A stretch of DNA of 64,000 nt, taken from Fimenecus sp964540535 (GTDB lineage Bacteria > Bacillota > Clostridia > Oscillospirales > Acutalibacteraceae). A program made the position numbers and the translations under genes. This document shows positions 43,345 to 52,273 of the stretch, one piece after another. Location of the stretch: assembly GCA_964540535.1 (NCBI GenBank), contig CAZIMO010000001.1, positions 186,001 to 250,000 of the forward strand. The letters run 5' to 3'. How positions within the stretch are numbered: the stretch's first letter is position 1; each line of letters opens with the position of its first letter. Below the pieces are notes generated by a model that ran no database searches, was not told the origin of the DNA, and worked only from the letters and a program-made list of their open reading frames with translations.

Positions 43345-44651
43345 GTCGCTCTCCGTGAGGAGAGCGTGGATTGAAATAACTAATTGAGGATAGCGTCCGA
43401 AACCGTCATAGTCGCTCTCCGTGAGGAGAGCGTGGATTGAAATTTGATTGTTTTTTAACTGACTTAATGTCAGAAATGTCGCTCTCCGTGAGGAGAGCGT
43501 GGATTGAAATCTTTTTTCGCGTGCAAAGCGTAGCTGCACCGAAAGTCGCTCTCCGTGAGGAGAGCGTGGATTGAAATCGAGTTAATAGAAAAAGGCTCTG
43601 TAAGCAAAGCAGGTCGCTCTCCGTGAGGAGAGCGTGGATTGAAATAAACAATGGACGGCAAACGACATCGCAAAAAAAAGTCGCTCTCCGTGAGGAGAGC
43701 GTGGATTGAAATAAAAGTACGCTAAAGCTGTGCCTATTGAAGATGGTCGCTCTCCGTGAGGAGAGCGTGGATTGAAATAGTTGCGTCTATTACCGGGTCA
43801 GCTGCAAAAGCGTCGCTCTCCGTGAGGAGAGCGTGGATTGAAATAGTGGAATGAGATTATAAACCCTGCAACCGCAGAGTCGCTCTCCGTGAGGAGAGCG
43901 TGGATTGAAATAAATAATAAATTAAATGAAAGGAGTATAACCGTAGTCGCTCTCCGTGAGGAGAGCGTGGATTGAAATGTCATACACAGGTTCAATAGTT
44001 ACCAACAAACTATCGTCGCTCTCCGTGAGGAGAGCGTGGATTGAAATCAAATCTACTCAATTTGCGGAAATGTTTGACATTTGTCGCTCTCCGTGAGGAG
44101 AGCGTGGATTGAAATAAAATAAAATTCATAAAAAAATACCTCAAATTACGTCGCTCTCCGTGAGGAGAGCGTGGATTGAAATCACTTTGGGACGAAGAAA
44201 ATGGGGCGTTAATGGCGTCGCTCTCCGTGAGGAGAGCGTGGATTGAAATATATACTACACAAGGCGAAACAAATCTTATTGGGTCGCTCTCCGTGAGGAG
44301 AGCGTGGATTGAAATAAAAACTTAAGGAAAACAAAAAGCTGAAAAACAGGTCGCTCTCCGTGAGGAGAGCGTGGATTGAAATACTTAATCCGCCACCGCA
44401 AGGTATTAAGTATATTGTCGCTCTCCGTGAGGAGAGCGTGGATTGAAATTACACTGTTTAATAGCTTCTGAACAGATAAGAGCGTCGCTCTCCGTGAGGA
44501 GAACGTGGATTGAAATGGCGTATCTTAACACTTTAGAGCGGTATTGTTCTACGTTGCTTTCCGTGAGGAGAGCGTGGATTGAAATTGTAATTCGCAGCTC
44601 GGACATAAAGAAATCGGAGTCGCTCTGCGTGAGGAAAGCGTGGATTGAAAT
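43345..44651 (+). CRISPR. Type I-C CRISPR array, 20 repeats and 19 spacers
   Basis: The 33-nt repeat begins GTCGCTCT and ends ATTGAAAT; CGCTCTCC and GGAGAGCG form an 8-bp stem around GTGA, the I-C repeat shape. First repeat 43345-43377, last 44619-44651. Spacers are 33-36 nt, mostly 34. Repeats 1-17 are identical; repeat 18 (44484) has one change, repeat 19 (44553) two and repeat 20 (44619) two, marking the old, leader-distal end. Transcription is on the plus strand, away from cas2. All open frames over this stretch are artefacts of the repeat. No spacer was seen to match another part of this window. Confidence 0.98.
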
Positions 44652-44942
44652 TTCCTATACAGTTTGTAAAGTTTCAAAATAAGAGAACCCGCAGTACAAT
44701 TTTTGATATGTGAACTGTTTAAAGACAGGCACTTAAAATAAAAAAACAGACAAGTTCAAAGCTTGATACTAAAGAACTAACACTTGATTTGAACTATATT
44801 TACAGCGATATTGTAAATAGGGATAGTGAAATGTTATATGTCCATTTTTTCGTATACAAGTGAAATTTATTACTTCATTTGACATAATCATTGTGTTACA
44901 ATAGCCTTACAACATACACAATTGAGGATTATAGTCTTTTTA

Positions 44943-45122
44943 ATGAAAAGAAATATTTTTTGGATTTTATCGGCATGCGCTCTAATAATTATTGCAAATG
45001 TTTCGGAATTGAATTTAACTTTAAGAATAACGTTATTGGCAAATGCGATAATAATCAGCATTGATATAATTAAAGTAACAAAGTCAAATAATTATATAAG
45101 AAAAGAAACACAAAACAATTAA
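44943..45122 (+). CDS. Hypothetical small membrane protein
   Basis: 59 residues if it starts at the ATG at 44943; a TTG at 44922 would add seven. Two hydrophobic stretches (FWILSACALIIIANVSELN and ITLLANAIIISIDIIKV) suggest a two-helix membrane peptide ending in a polar tail. A GAGGA lies 13 bases upstream, which is far. No family recognised. It lies in a stretch with decayed frames, so it may be a remnant. Confidence 0.35.
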   Translation: MKRNIFWILSACALIIIANVSELNLTLRITLLANAIIISIDIIKVTKSNNYIRKETQNN

Positions 45123-45234
45123 AGAAAAAGTAGTGAAACGCATAGATAAAACAGAAAAAAATGACGAAAAAATCGAAATCGAATTTGAAATCAAAAAATG
45201 GTATGCAGATAATGACTAAGATAAAGAAAACGGA

Positions 45235-45369
45235 ATGACATCGGTCGAAATAATAAGACTTATGCAATTTTTAAAAGAATACGACTATACGCTTGACAGA
45301 ACTCTACCGCATAGCCGTGGAAGATTGAAATTACCTCTGTTCGTTCGCAAAAAAAGTATAAGCTATTGA
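45235..45369 (+). CDS. Possible small ORF or remnant
   Basis: 44 codons ATG to TGA, reading MTSVEIIRLMQFLKEYDYTL at the start and RGRLKLPLFVRKKSISY at the end. There is no strong ribosome site. A 28-codon frame (GTGAAACGC.., ~45134-45220) ends just before it. Neither is recognised. From 44652 to 44921 only broken frames are visible, for example one ending VHFFVYK before a stop near 44863. Confidence 0.2.
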   Translation: MTSVEIIRLMQFLKEYDYTLDRTLPHSRGRLKLPLFVRKKSISY

Positions 45370-45380
45370 AAAAGCTTATC

Positions 45381-45424
45381 CTCTCTCGAAGTTCTTGATT
45401 TTTAAGAGCTTTGGGGGAGTTTTT
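45381..45424 (+). repeat. Right copy of the 44-bp direct repeat (terminator)
   Basis: Same sequence and orientation as 35007-35050 except one C/T difference near its start. It again forms a stem followed by a T run. It lies ~730 bp past the CRISPR array. Confidence 0.85.
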
Positions 45425-45672
45425 TGGTATAGCGGACAGAAAATTTGTATGAAAAATTTATACAAATTTTAAGGCAAAATTCACGCAAATTTTTCTATGA
45501 ATTTTTTTTAAAAATCTTGTAATTTTTTGTCACCTTTTGTATTATAATTATGTCTATATTTTGATTACAGAAATCGAACAAAATACGCAAAAATCGATAT
45601 TATAATATTACAGCAAACTTCCAAATTTTCAGCATTCACGTGCGTTACAACAGCAAAACGGTGGTTACATTT

Positions 45673-47067
45673 ATGGTCTTTAGCAGTTTAAAATTTATTT
45701 TTATCTTTATTCCGATATTTTTCGGGTGCTACTACCTTGCGCCCAACCGTATAAAAAATATTATATTATTTATAGGAAATTTATGCTTCTATTTTGTCGG
45801 AACACTGCACAGTCTTGAGCATTTTATACTGTTTATAGTTACCATTATTGCAGATTTCGCAGTTGGCTATTGGATGGAGAAATATCCTGCGCACAAAAAG
45901 GCACTTTTGACGTCCGGTATCGCCTATCATTTAGTAAGCCTTGCTGTATTTAAGTATGCAGAGTTCGTTTTGACTGAAATAAGCAGATTTTCATCGGGCT
46001 TTGATTTCACCGCTGATATACTGTTGCCGATAGGCATTTCATTCTATACCTTTCAAGGTATTTCTTATATTGTTGATGTTTACAGAGGAACCTCAAAGGC
46101 TGAACCGAGTCTTTTAAGATATGCGGTTTATATTTCGATGTTTGAACAGCTTATTGCAGGTCCGATTGTGAAATACAATCAAGTAGAAAAAGAGCTGTAC
46201 AAACGCGAAATAAAGCTTAAAGCGGTTTTAAACGGTGCGGGAACATTCATCATCGGTTTGGGCTTAAAGGTACTGCTTGCAAACCCCATAGGCAAGCTTT
46301 GGTCGCAGGCATGCGCCATAGGCTTTGACAGCGTATCAACTCCCCTTGCGTGGATGGCGATATTCGCATTTTCTTTTCAGATATATTTTGATTTCTTTGG
46401 ATATTCTTTAATGGCAATAGGACTTGGTAAAATGCTCGGTTTTAATCTTCCGAAAAATTTTGACCATCCGTATTTAAGCCTTACAATGACAGAATTTTGG
46501 CGTCGGTGGCATATGACACTTGGAACTTGGTTCAAAGAATACATATATATTCCACTCGGCGGAAACCGCAACGGCAAGCTTGCTACGGTGAGAAATTTAC
46601 TTGTTGTGTGGCTGCTTACAGGAATATGGCACGGCGCAGGCTACAACTTCGTTTTATGGGGCGCGGTTACTTTCTTAATTATAATTTCTGAAAAGTTCAT
46701 TACAGGAAAATTCCTTAACAAAGTACCCGCAATAGGTCATATTTATATGATTTTGCTTATTCCCCTCACATGGGCAATATTCGCCATTGACGATATGGAA
46801 ACACTCGGGCTGTTTTTCACTCGGTTATTCCCCTTTTTCGGTCAGGGAATGTGGTCGGTATTCCGATATGACTACTTAAAATATTTGAATATGTATTATC
46901 CGTTTTTTATTGCGGGAATATTATTCTCAACAAAGCTTCCGTTCCGTATTCTAAAGAAAATCAAAAGCCGTACCGTTATATGCTTACTGCTTACGGTAGT
47001 TTTCTGTGCAAGCGTATACTGTATGTACCAAGGCTATGACGATCCGTTTTTATATTTTAGATTTTAA
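45673..47067 (+). CDS. MBOAT-family membrane O-acyltransferase (AlgI/PatA/DltB-like)
   Basis: 464 residues from the ATG at 45673, with GGTGG eight bases upstream; a longer reading to 45640 lacks a site. Ten or more membrane helices. Family markers: LLPIGISFYTFQGISYIVDVYRG, SMFEQLIAGPIVKY, FFGYSLMAIGLGKMLGFNLPKNFDHPYLS, FWRRWHMTLGTWFKEYIYIPLGGNR, and the catalytic-histidine box LTGIWHGAGYNFVLWG. Such proteins carry acyl groups across the membrane for O-acetylation of exopolysaccharide or peptidoglycan. The next gene encodes an SGNH hydrolase 12 bp downstream, the usual partner. Linked further to an RsiV-like pair. Confidence 0.92.
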   Translation: MVFSSLKFIFIFIPIFFGCYYLAPNRIKNIILFIGNLCFYFVGTLHSLEHFILFIVTIIADFAVGYWMEKYPAHKKALLTSGIAYHLVSLAVFKYAEFVLTEISRFSSGFDFTADILLPIGISFYTFQGISYIVDVYRGTSKAEPSLLRYAVYISMFEQLIAGPIVKYNQVEKELYKREIKLKAVLNGAGTFIIGLGLKVLLANPIGKLWSQACAIGFDSVSTPLAWMAIFAFSFQIYFDFFGYSLMAIGLGKMLGFNLPKNFDHPYLSLTMTEFWRRWHMTLGTWFKEYIYIPLGGNRNGKLATVRNLLVVWLLTGIWHGAGYNFVLWGAVTFLIIISEKFITGKFLNKVPAIGHIYMILLIPLTWAIFAIDDMETLGLFFTRLFPFFGQGMWSVFRYDYLKYLNMYYPFFIAGILFSTKLPFRILKKIKSRTVICLLLTVVFCASVYCMYQGYDDPFLYFRF

Positions 47068-47079
47068 GAGGTAAATAAA

Positions 47080-47886
47080 ATGAAAAAATCCAACTTAATT
47101 ACACTGTTATCTTTAATATTATTGATTGTTGCCGTTGTATTGTTTATGTGCTTCAGCAAAGCCGGAAATTCAGAGAAAGAACCCGAATCAGACAGTACAA
47201 CAGAAAGCAGTACGGTATCAGTTCCTTCAGAAACCTCAAGTACCGCTTCACCCGAAAAAAATACCGAATCGACAAAGCCTGATGAAAGCACTGCAAAAAA
47301 TCCATCAACCGTTTCAATGAACGACGCTTTGTTTATCGGTGACTCAAGAACTGTAGGTCTTATGGAATATTCAGGAATCGAAGGCGCTGATTTTTTCTGC
47401 ACCGTAGGAATGAGCGTTTATAATATTGACGACAAAGATGTTGATGTTCCCAATATGGGTAAAATAAGCTTTGAGAAATTGCTTGAAAGCAAAAGCTACG
47501 GTAAAATATATATAATGCTCGGCATAAATGAAATAGGCTATAATTTTAACAGAACTATATCTGAATATAACAAGCTTATTGAGCTTATAAAAAGCAAGCA
47601 GGAAAACGCAGTTATTTTTGTGCAGGCAAACCTGCATGTTACAAACAGCCGTTCTGAAAGCGACAAAGTAGTAAACAACGGCGCAATAAATAAAATGAAT
47701 ACAGAGCTGTCAAAGATGGCTGACGGAAAAACCGTATTCTATCTTGACGCAAATCAGATATTTGATGACGCTGACGGCGGTTTATCAACAGACAAATCAC
47801 AGGACAGCACACATCTTTACGGAAAATACTATAAAGAGTGGGGCGAATGGATCGTCAGTCAGACCGCCTCACTGATTGGGGAGTAA
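47080..47886 (+). CDS. Membrane-anchored SGNH/GDSL hydrolase-transferase
   Basis: 268 residues, AGAGG site. N-terminal hydrophobic helix (residues 5-24), then ~50 residues rich in Ser, Thr, Glu and Pro as an extracellular spacer, then an SGNH domain: FIGDSRTVGL with nucleophile S89, GINE (block III), and SQDSTHLYG with D242 and H245. With the MBOAT protein it makes a two-part transacylase of the PatA/PatB or AlgI/AlgJ type: MBOAT delivers acetyl groups, the SGNH enzyme places them on the glycan. Acceptor unproven; the sigma/anti-sigma genes downstream hint at peptidoglycan. Confidence 0.85.
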   Translation: MKKSNLITLLSLILLIVAVVLFMCFSKAGNSEKEPESDSTTESSTVSVPSETSSTASPEKNTESTKPDESTAKNPSTVSMNDALFIGDSRTVGLMEYSGIEGADFFCTVGMSVYNIDDKDVDVPNMGKISFEKLLESKSYGKIYIMLGINEIGYNFNRTISEYNKLIELIKSKQENAVIFVQANLHVTNSRSESDKVVNNGAINKMNTELSKMADGKTVFYLDANQIFDDADGGLSTDKSQDSTHLYGKYYKEWGEWIVSQTASLIGE

Positions 47887-47890
47887 CATT

Positions 47891-48379
47891 TTGATTGATA
47901 AAGACGCATTTTGCGAGCATATAAGGCTTTGCGAAAATGCAATGTATTCTTTAGCTTTTTCTATTTTAAGAAATGAGGCTGACGCAGGCGAAGCTATAAG
48001 CGAAGCGATATACCGTGCCTATAAAAATTTAGACACACTTAAAAATGAGAATTCCTTTAAGCCGTGGATATTGAGTATTGTTCATAATACAGCAATTGAA
48101 ATGATACGCAAAAATTCAAAAGTTGTACCTATGAACGAAGCATTTAACATTGCTGATGAGAGCTCTGAAAATGACATCAGTATGCGTCTTGCTATACGAC
48201 AGGCGGCGGAGAGTCTAAAACAACCGTATCGCACAGTTTTTATACTGTTTTATTATGAAGATCTTTCCACATCAAAAATCGCACAAATCACAGGCGCAAA
48301 TATTGTTACTGTTAAACAACAGCTTTCAAGAGCCAGAAAAATGCTGCGAGAGATTTTGGAGGCGGATTTTACTATATGA
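47891..48379 (+). CDS. ECF RNA polymerase sigma factor (SigV-like)
   Basis: 162 residues from a TTG at 47891, with GGGGAG seven bases upstream. Region 2 is CENAMYSLAFSILRNEADAGEAISEAIYRAYKNLDTLKNENSFKPWILSIVHNTAIEMIRK; region 4 is LKQPYRTVFILFYYEDLSTSKIAQITGANIVTVKQQLSRARKMLRE. Only these two regions are present, as in extracytoplasmic-function factors. It starts 4 bp after the SGNH gene and its stop overlaps the anti-sigma gene. It most likely drives this operon in response to envelope damage, as SigV does. Confidence 0.88.
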   Translation: MIDKDAFCEHIRLCENAMYSLAFSILRNEADAGEAISEAIYRAYKNLDTLKNENSFKPWILSIVHNTAIEMIRKNSKVVPMNEAFNIADESSENDISMRLAIRQAAESLKQPYRTVFILFYYEDLSTSKIAQITGANIVTVKQQLSRARKMLREILEADFTI

Positions 48380-49269
48380 ATAAATTTAATAAATATATAA
48401 AAAGTAAGACTTCAGAGGACCGAGGGTGTATTCCCAATTCTGTAAAAATCCGCATAGAACAGGCACTTGAGGATTTGCCTGAAAAAAATCCCGTTATTAA
48501 AAAAATCCGTATATTGCCACGCGTTGCAGCGGTAGCGGCCTGCTTGGTTTTCATAATGGTGTTCCTAATGCCGAATGTCAGTGTTGCCTATGCACAGGTT
48601 TTGGAAGAAATACCCGTTATCGGCGATATTATCCGCGTTGTTACAATACGCAATTATTTCTACAATGACGACAGGCGCGAAATGAATATTGATGTACCGA
48701 AAATCGAAGGTGAAAACGGCGAGGCTGTTGATTATATCAACAAAGATGTAAGTTCGCTTACATCGGAACTTGTTAATCTGTTTTACAAGGAACTTGAGCT
48801 TTCAGGCACCAACGGTTACGGTTCAATTTATGTTGATTATGAAGTTGTAACCAACACAGACCGTTGGTTTACGCTTAAATTATCGGTTATGACAACGGTA
48901 GCAAGCAGTAATCATTATTTTAAATTCTATCATATTGATAAAGAACAGGGAACGATTATTGAGCTTGGCGACATTTTCAATACCGATGAATTTTCAGATG
49001 TTCTTGCAGCAGAGATTAAAAATCAAATGCAGGACCAGATGGATACGGACGATACCGTCACATATTGGATAAATGATATTTATGCAGGCGAAGAATTTTC
49101 GGCTATCAGCAATGACCACAACTTCTATTGGAACAGTGACGGAAATTTGGTAATTATATTTGACAAATATGAAGTTGCCCCAGGTTCAATGGGAACACCT
49201 GAATTTGTTATAGAAAAAACCGTTATCAAGGATATTCTGAAATCTGAATACTCTAATATAAACTCTTAA
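48376..49269 (+). CDS. RsiV-like transmembrane anti-sigma factor
   Basis: 297 residues; ATG overlaps the sigma stop (ATATGA) with TTGGAGGCGG upstream. A short cytoplasmic front (1-46), one membrane helix (~47-66, LPRVAAVAACLVFIMVFL), then an extracellular domain resembling DUF3298: RNYFYNDDRREMNIDVPKIEG near the front and GTIIELGDIFNTDEFSDVLAAEIKNQM toward the end. RsiV holds SigV at the membrane and binds lysozyme directly, which triggers its cleavage. Here the gene pair follows O-acetylation genes, matching the lysozyme-resistance logic of SigV loci. The lysozyme ligand is inferred. Confidence 0.82.
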   Translation: MNKFNKYIKSKTSEDRGCIPNSVKIRIEQALEDLPEKNPVIKKIRILPRVAAVAACLVFIMVFLMPNVSVAYAQVLEEIPVIGDIIRVVTIRNYFYNDDRREMNIDVPKIEGENGEAVDYINKDVSSLTSELVNLFYKELELSGTNGYGSIYVDYEVVTNTDRWFTLKLSVMTTVASSNHYFKFYHIDKEQGTIIELGDIFNTDEFSDVLAAEIKNQMQDQMDTDDTVTYWINDIYAGEEFSAISNDHNFYWNSDGNLVIIFDKYEVAPGSMGTPEFVIEKTVIKDILKSEYSNINS

Positions 49270-49279
49270 TAAATTATAA

Positions 49280-49315
49280 AACAATGCCCTTAACTGTTTG
49301 GTTAAGGGCATTGTT
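49280..49315. terminator. Bidirectional terminator
   Basis: Perfect 15-bp stem (AACAATGCCCTTAAC / GTTAAGGGCATTGTT) with a 6-nt loop, between two converging genes. Confidence 0.92.
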
Positions 49316-49330
49316 TATTAGATTATCACA

Positions 49331-50347
49331 TCAGTTTAAATGCACTATTATTACTGTGATTATTGTAAATACTGTAAGCTCGGCGGCGCTTACAGCCGCA
49401 ACCGCACCGTAAAGCTTTTTGTAAACGCCTTTGCTGCGAATTGCTTTAATAAGAAGAATTACAAAGATTACCGCAGGTACAATACCGAAAACGAGAATTA
49501 AGAATACCGCTGAAACTGCATCTGTTGCTTCATCGTCATACAAAAAGCCGAAATCGTCATCATAATAGTCTCGCTCTGCGTTTTGAAAATCGGAAATAAG
49601 CTGTTCATCTGTTATTTCGTGAAAAATACATTTTGTAAACTCTCCATTTCCCTCATAGCGATAAACCGACTCATCCAAGTTTGACTCTGCATAGTCAACG
49701 TAAAAATACTTATCGTCAATTGAAATCAGCTCGCCTTTTAAAACAACAAGACTTCCGTCGCTGTTTTGCGCATATACATACTGAACATCGTAATAGTATG
49801 TTTCAAAATCCATTTCGGTTAACTTAACCGTTTCACCGAATAAAAGTGATTTTTTTGTTTTTACAACGTTGCCGTCGGGATACACAAAGTCAACTTTATA
49901 TTCAGTCGCTTTATCGTCACTGCTTATAATAGTGTAATATTCTTCAAGATACGTATCTCTGAGAAATGTTACTGTCAGAGCCGAGCCGTCATTGAAAGAA
50001 AGCTCAACATAATAGATATTTCCGTGTCTGTTTTGCTGTATATCAACATCTTTGACAGCTTCTCTTTGGCTGTCGCTCAAACGGACATAACCGCTTCGAT
50101 CAATATACGAATTGTTTTTCTCTTGGAAAAGCTGTTCATCTTCAATAAAATAATTCAAATTGCTGTAAAAGCCTAAATCAAGCATTGAAGCGTCAATTCG
50201 TGAATAGGGCTCTCCGTTTTCATAGAGCTTTTGATAATCCTCCGAAAATGTAATTACGGGATTATAAACATCTTCTGCGAAAGCTGTAACGGCAAAGCAG
50301 GAGAAAATAAGCATAAAAGCGAAAACTAATGATAATATTTTTTTCAT
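49331..50347 (-). CDS. Exported membrane-anchored protein of unknown function
   Basis: 338 residues, site GGAGGAG. Signal peptide 1-24 (LSLVFAFMLIFSCFAVTAFAED), an acidic and tyrosine-rich outer region, and two membrane helices near the end (DAVSAVFLILVFGIVPAVIFVILLIKAI and AAVSAAELTVFTIITVIIV) joined by KGVYKKLYG. I do not recognise a family. It is the last gene of the GntR-ABC operon, 12 bp after the permease, so it probably works with the transporter, perhaps as an extracytoplasmic sensor or accessory protein. Confidence 0.7.
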   Translation of the reverse strand: MKKILSLVFAFMLIFSCFAVTAFAEDVYNPVITFSEDYQKLYENGEPYSRIDASMLDLGFYSNLNYFIEDEQLFQEKNNSYIDRSGYVRLSDSQREAVKDVDIQQNRHGNIYYVELSFNDGSALTVTFLRDTYLEEYYTIISSDDKATEYKVDFVYPDGNVVKTKKSLLFGETVKLTEMDFETYYYDVQYVYAQNSDGSLVVLKGELISIDDKYFYVDYAESNLDESVYRYEGNGEFTKCIFHEITDEQLISDFQNAERDYYDDDFGFLYDDEATDAVSAVFLILVFGIVPAVIFVILLIKAIRSKGVYKKLYGAVAAVSAAELTVFTIITVIIVHLN

Positions 50348-50359
50348 TTTTACTCCTCC

Positions 50360-51187
50360 TTAACTTAAATTCAGCTTGCGGTCAAGCATCCAATACTGAA
50401 TTGAATAAATCAGTCCGCAGAATATTGATATAAACAGGATTAAACCGAGCATAATAAGCGCCAACATACCGAAAAGCTTTTCATCTTCCATATTTAACGT
50501 CCATTGTTCAAGACTTGCAATACCGAAAAGCCAGAACATCTGAACAACAAAGCTGAAAACACTGTTTGCAGCATAGTAAATACCGATTGAAGTGATTACC
50601 TTGGCTTTTTTCGTAATAATTGAACCGACTGTTATGCAGCAAAACAGGAAAAGAGTTGAGAAAACTACAAGCAGAACCGTAAGTATAACAGCTTCAAGCG
50701 CATAAGCGTAAAAATAAATGCCGAGAGTATCAAGCACATCTTGCGCAATAAGCCTGAAATTATCCAAAAACGCTTTTGAAAATATTTCATCTTTAAACGC
50801 AAAAATAAGCATTATGACTATATCAATCATCAAAACCAAATATGTTAAAATCATTGTTACGGTGCTTGAAATCAGCTTTGAATTAAGTAACTGACCCCGT
50901 TTTACCGGCAATGTGAATGTGAGATAGCCCTCATCGGTGAAGAAATTTTTATAAAACCTTGAAAAGATAAATATCACCGACAAAATTGAAAATACCAACA
51001 GTCCAAGCACGACAACAATCATAAGCAAGGTTGCTACAATATACAGTGCTGTGGGCAGTTCTTTTTCGCTTGCAAAAACTGTTATGCACCATCCTCCGCC
51101 GAATGACAGACCGATAGAAGAAAGCGCTGCTATCCACCAATATTTAAGGATAGCTTTAAAATCATATTTTAAAAGCTTCTTTAACAT
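50360..51187 (-). CDS. ABC transporter permease
   Basis: 275 residues with six predicted membrane helices, of the ABC-2 type: KYDFKAILKYWWIAALSSIG at the front, FFTDEGYLTFTLPVKRGQLLNSKLISS after helix 2, and helices to the end ISIFCGLIYSIQYWMLDRKLNL. The FTDEGYLTFTLPV motif is typical of YtrC/YtrD-like permeases. Starts within the ATPase gene (7-bp overlap). Likely partner of the ATPase at 51181; substrate unknown, possibly linked to wall antibiotics. Confidence 0.85.
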   Translation of the reverse strand: MLKKLLKYDFKAILKYWWIAALSSIGLSFGGGWCITVFASEKELPTALYIVATLLMIVVVLGLLVFSILSVIFIFSRFYKNFFTDEGYLTFTLPVKRGQLLNSKLISSTVTMILTYLVLMIDIVIMLIFAFKDEIFSKAFLDNFRLIAQDVLDTLGIYFYAYALEAVILTVLLVVFSTLFLFCCITVGSIITKKAKVITSIGIYYAANSVFSFVVQMFWLFGIASLEQWTLNMEDEKLFGMLALIMLGLILFISIFCGLIYSIQYWMLDRKLNLS

Positions 51188-51882
51188 CTGAATACCTCCT
51201 TAAACAGCTCGTCAAGGGATTTTCCGCTTTCGTTGCGGGCTTCTTCGGCATTGCCTGCACGGAGAATCCTTCCGCCGAAAGAAAGGAACACAAAATCGTC
51301 AAGCACCTGTTCAACATCGGTAATCAAATGGGTTGTGATTATGATTGTTGCATCGGGATTATAATTACTGACGATAGTATTTAAAATGTATTCTCTTGCA
51401 GCAGGGTCAACACCTGCAATAGGCTCATCAAGCAAATAAAGCTTTGCGTTTCTTGACATTACAAGAATTAACTGCACCTTTTCTTTTGTCCCCTTTGAGA
51501 GTGACTTTAAATTTGCTTTTGGGTCAATTGCAAGGTCAGCTAAAAGCTTATAAGCCTTTGCCGTATCGAAATCGCTGTAAAAGTTTTCAAAAAAGTCAAC
51601 AAGCTCTTCAACTCGCATAGCAGAATTAAAATATGTTCTTTCGGGCAAATATGAAATCAGCGCCTTGCTTTTTTCGCCCACAGGATTTCCGTCAACGGTA
51701 ATTTCACCGCTGTCTGCCTGTAAAAGACCCGCAATAAGCTTCATCAATGTGGATTTACCACAGCCGTTGGGTCCTAAAAGACCTATAATTCTTCCCGACG
51801 GAATGCTTATATTAAAATTATAAAGCACGGGAAAATTCTTTTTATAAGCCTTGTTTAGATCCTTACACTCAAGAATGTTCAT
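51181..51882 (-). CDS. ABC transporter ATP-binding protein (YtrB-like)
   Basis: 233 residues. Walker A GPNGCGKST, Q-loop region SYLPERTYF, signature SLSKGTKEKVQLILVMSRN (SKGTKEK in place of LSGGQ, as in YtrB/CcmA-type ATPases), Walker B LYLLDEPIAGVDP and switch TTHLI. Its start overlaps the GntR gene stop (ATGGAATGA), so regulator and ATPase are coupled. Confidence 0.92.
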   Translation of the reverse strand: MNILECKDLNKAYKKNFPVLYNFNISIPSGRIIGLLGPNGCGKSTLMKLIAGLLQADSGEITVDGNPVGEKSKALISYLPERTYFNSAMRVEELVDFFENFYSDFDTAKAYKLLADLAIDPKANLKSLSKGTKEKVQLILVMSRNAKLYLLDEPIAGVDPAAREYILNTIVSNYNPDATIIITTHLITDVEQVLDDFVFLSFGGRILRAGNAEEARNESGKSLDELFKEVFRC

Positions 51883-52238
51883 TCCATTACCTCCTCAATC
51901 ATCTTTACAGTTTGTTCTTTGGTAATTGACAAATATTTCATATTATTTGTAAATTCTCTCACAAGCTGTTCCGACATTTTTTGCCTGCACGCCGCAATTA
52001 CCTGCTCGTCTTCAGTAACAAATCTGCCAAGAGTGCCTTTTGAGATAATAAGGCCCTCGTTTTCAAGCTCTGAAAACGCACGCTGAACGGTATTGGGGTT
52101 TACCGTAGCTTCAAGTGCAATTTGCCGCACACTTGGTATTTGACTGCCCGTGTTATATTCTCCCGACAGCACCTTTTTTACAATTCTTTCGGAGATCTGT
52201 AAATAAACAGGTCTGTCTGACGAAAACTTCCAAGCCAT
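51879..52238 (-). CDS. GntR-family repressor (YtrA-like)
   Basis: 119 residues. The winged helix-turn-helix PVYLQISERIVKKVLSGEYNTGSQIPSVRQIALEATVNPNTVQRAFSELENEGLIISKGTLGRFVT is typical of the YtrA sub-family, which has only a short helical tail (SEQLVREFTNNMKYLSITKEQTVKMIEEVME) instead of an effector domain. Such regulators repress their own ABC operon and release it under wall stress. A perfect palindrome overlapping the start site of this operon is its likely operator. Confidence 0.92.
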   Translation of the reverse strand: MAWKFSSDRPVYLQISERIVKKVLSGEYNTGSQIPSVRQIALEATVNPNTVQRAFSELENEGLIISKGTLGRFVTEDEQVIAACRQKMSEQLVREFTNNMKYLSITKEQTVKMIEEVME

Positions 52239-52251
52239 AATGTCACCTCTC

Positions 52252-52273
52252 TTGTATTACTGTGTTAATACAA
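52252..52273. promoter_or_regulatory. Palindromic operator for the GntR regulator
   Basis: TTGTATTA and TAATACAA, perfect 8-bp arms with a 6-bp spacer, placed directly downstream of the operon's -10 so that it covers the transcription start. Confidence 0.7.

Noticed and set aside
43175..43387. Possible small gene overlapping the cas2 stop
   Set aside because: Its last third is the first CRISPR repeat, and the position is where the leader must be.
43175..44682. Several open frames of 60-80 codons over the CRISPR array, on both strands, with repeated phrases such as FNPRSPHGER and ISIHALLTESD
   Set aside because: They are translations of the CRISPR repeat itself and have no ribosome sites.
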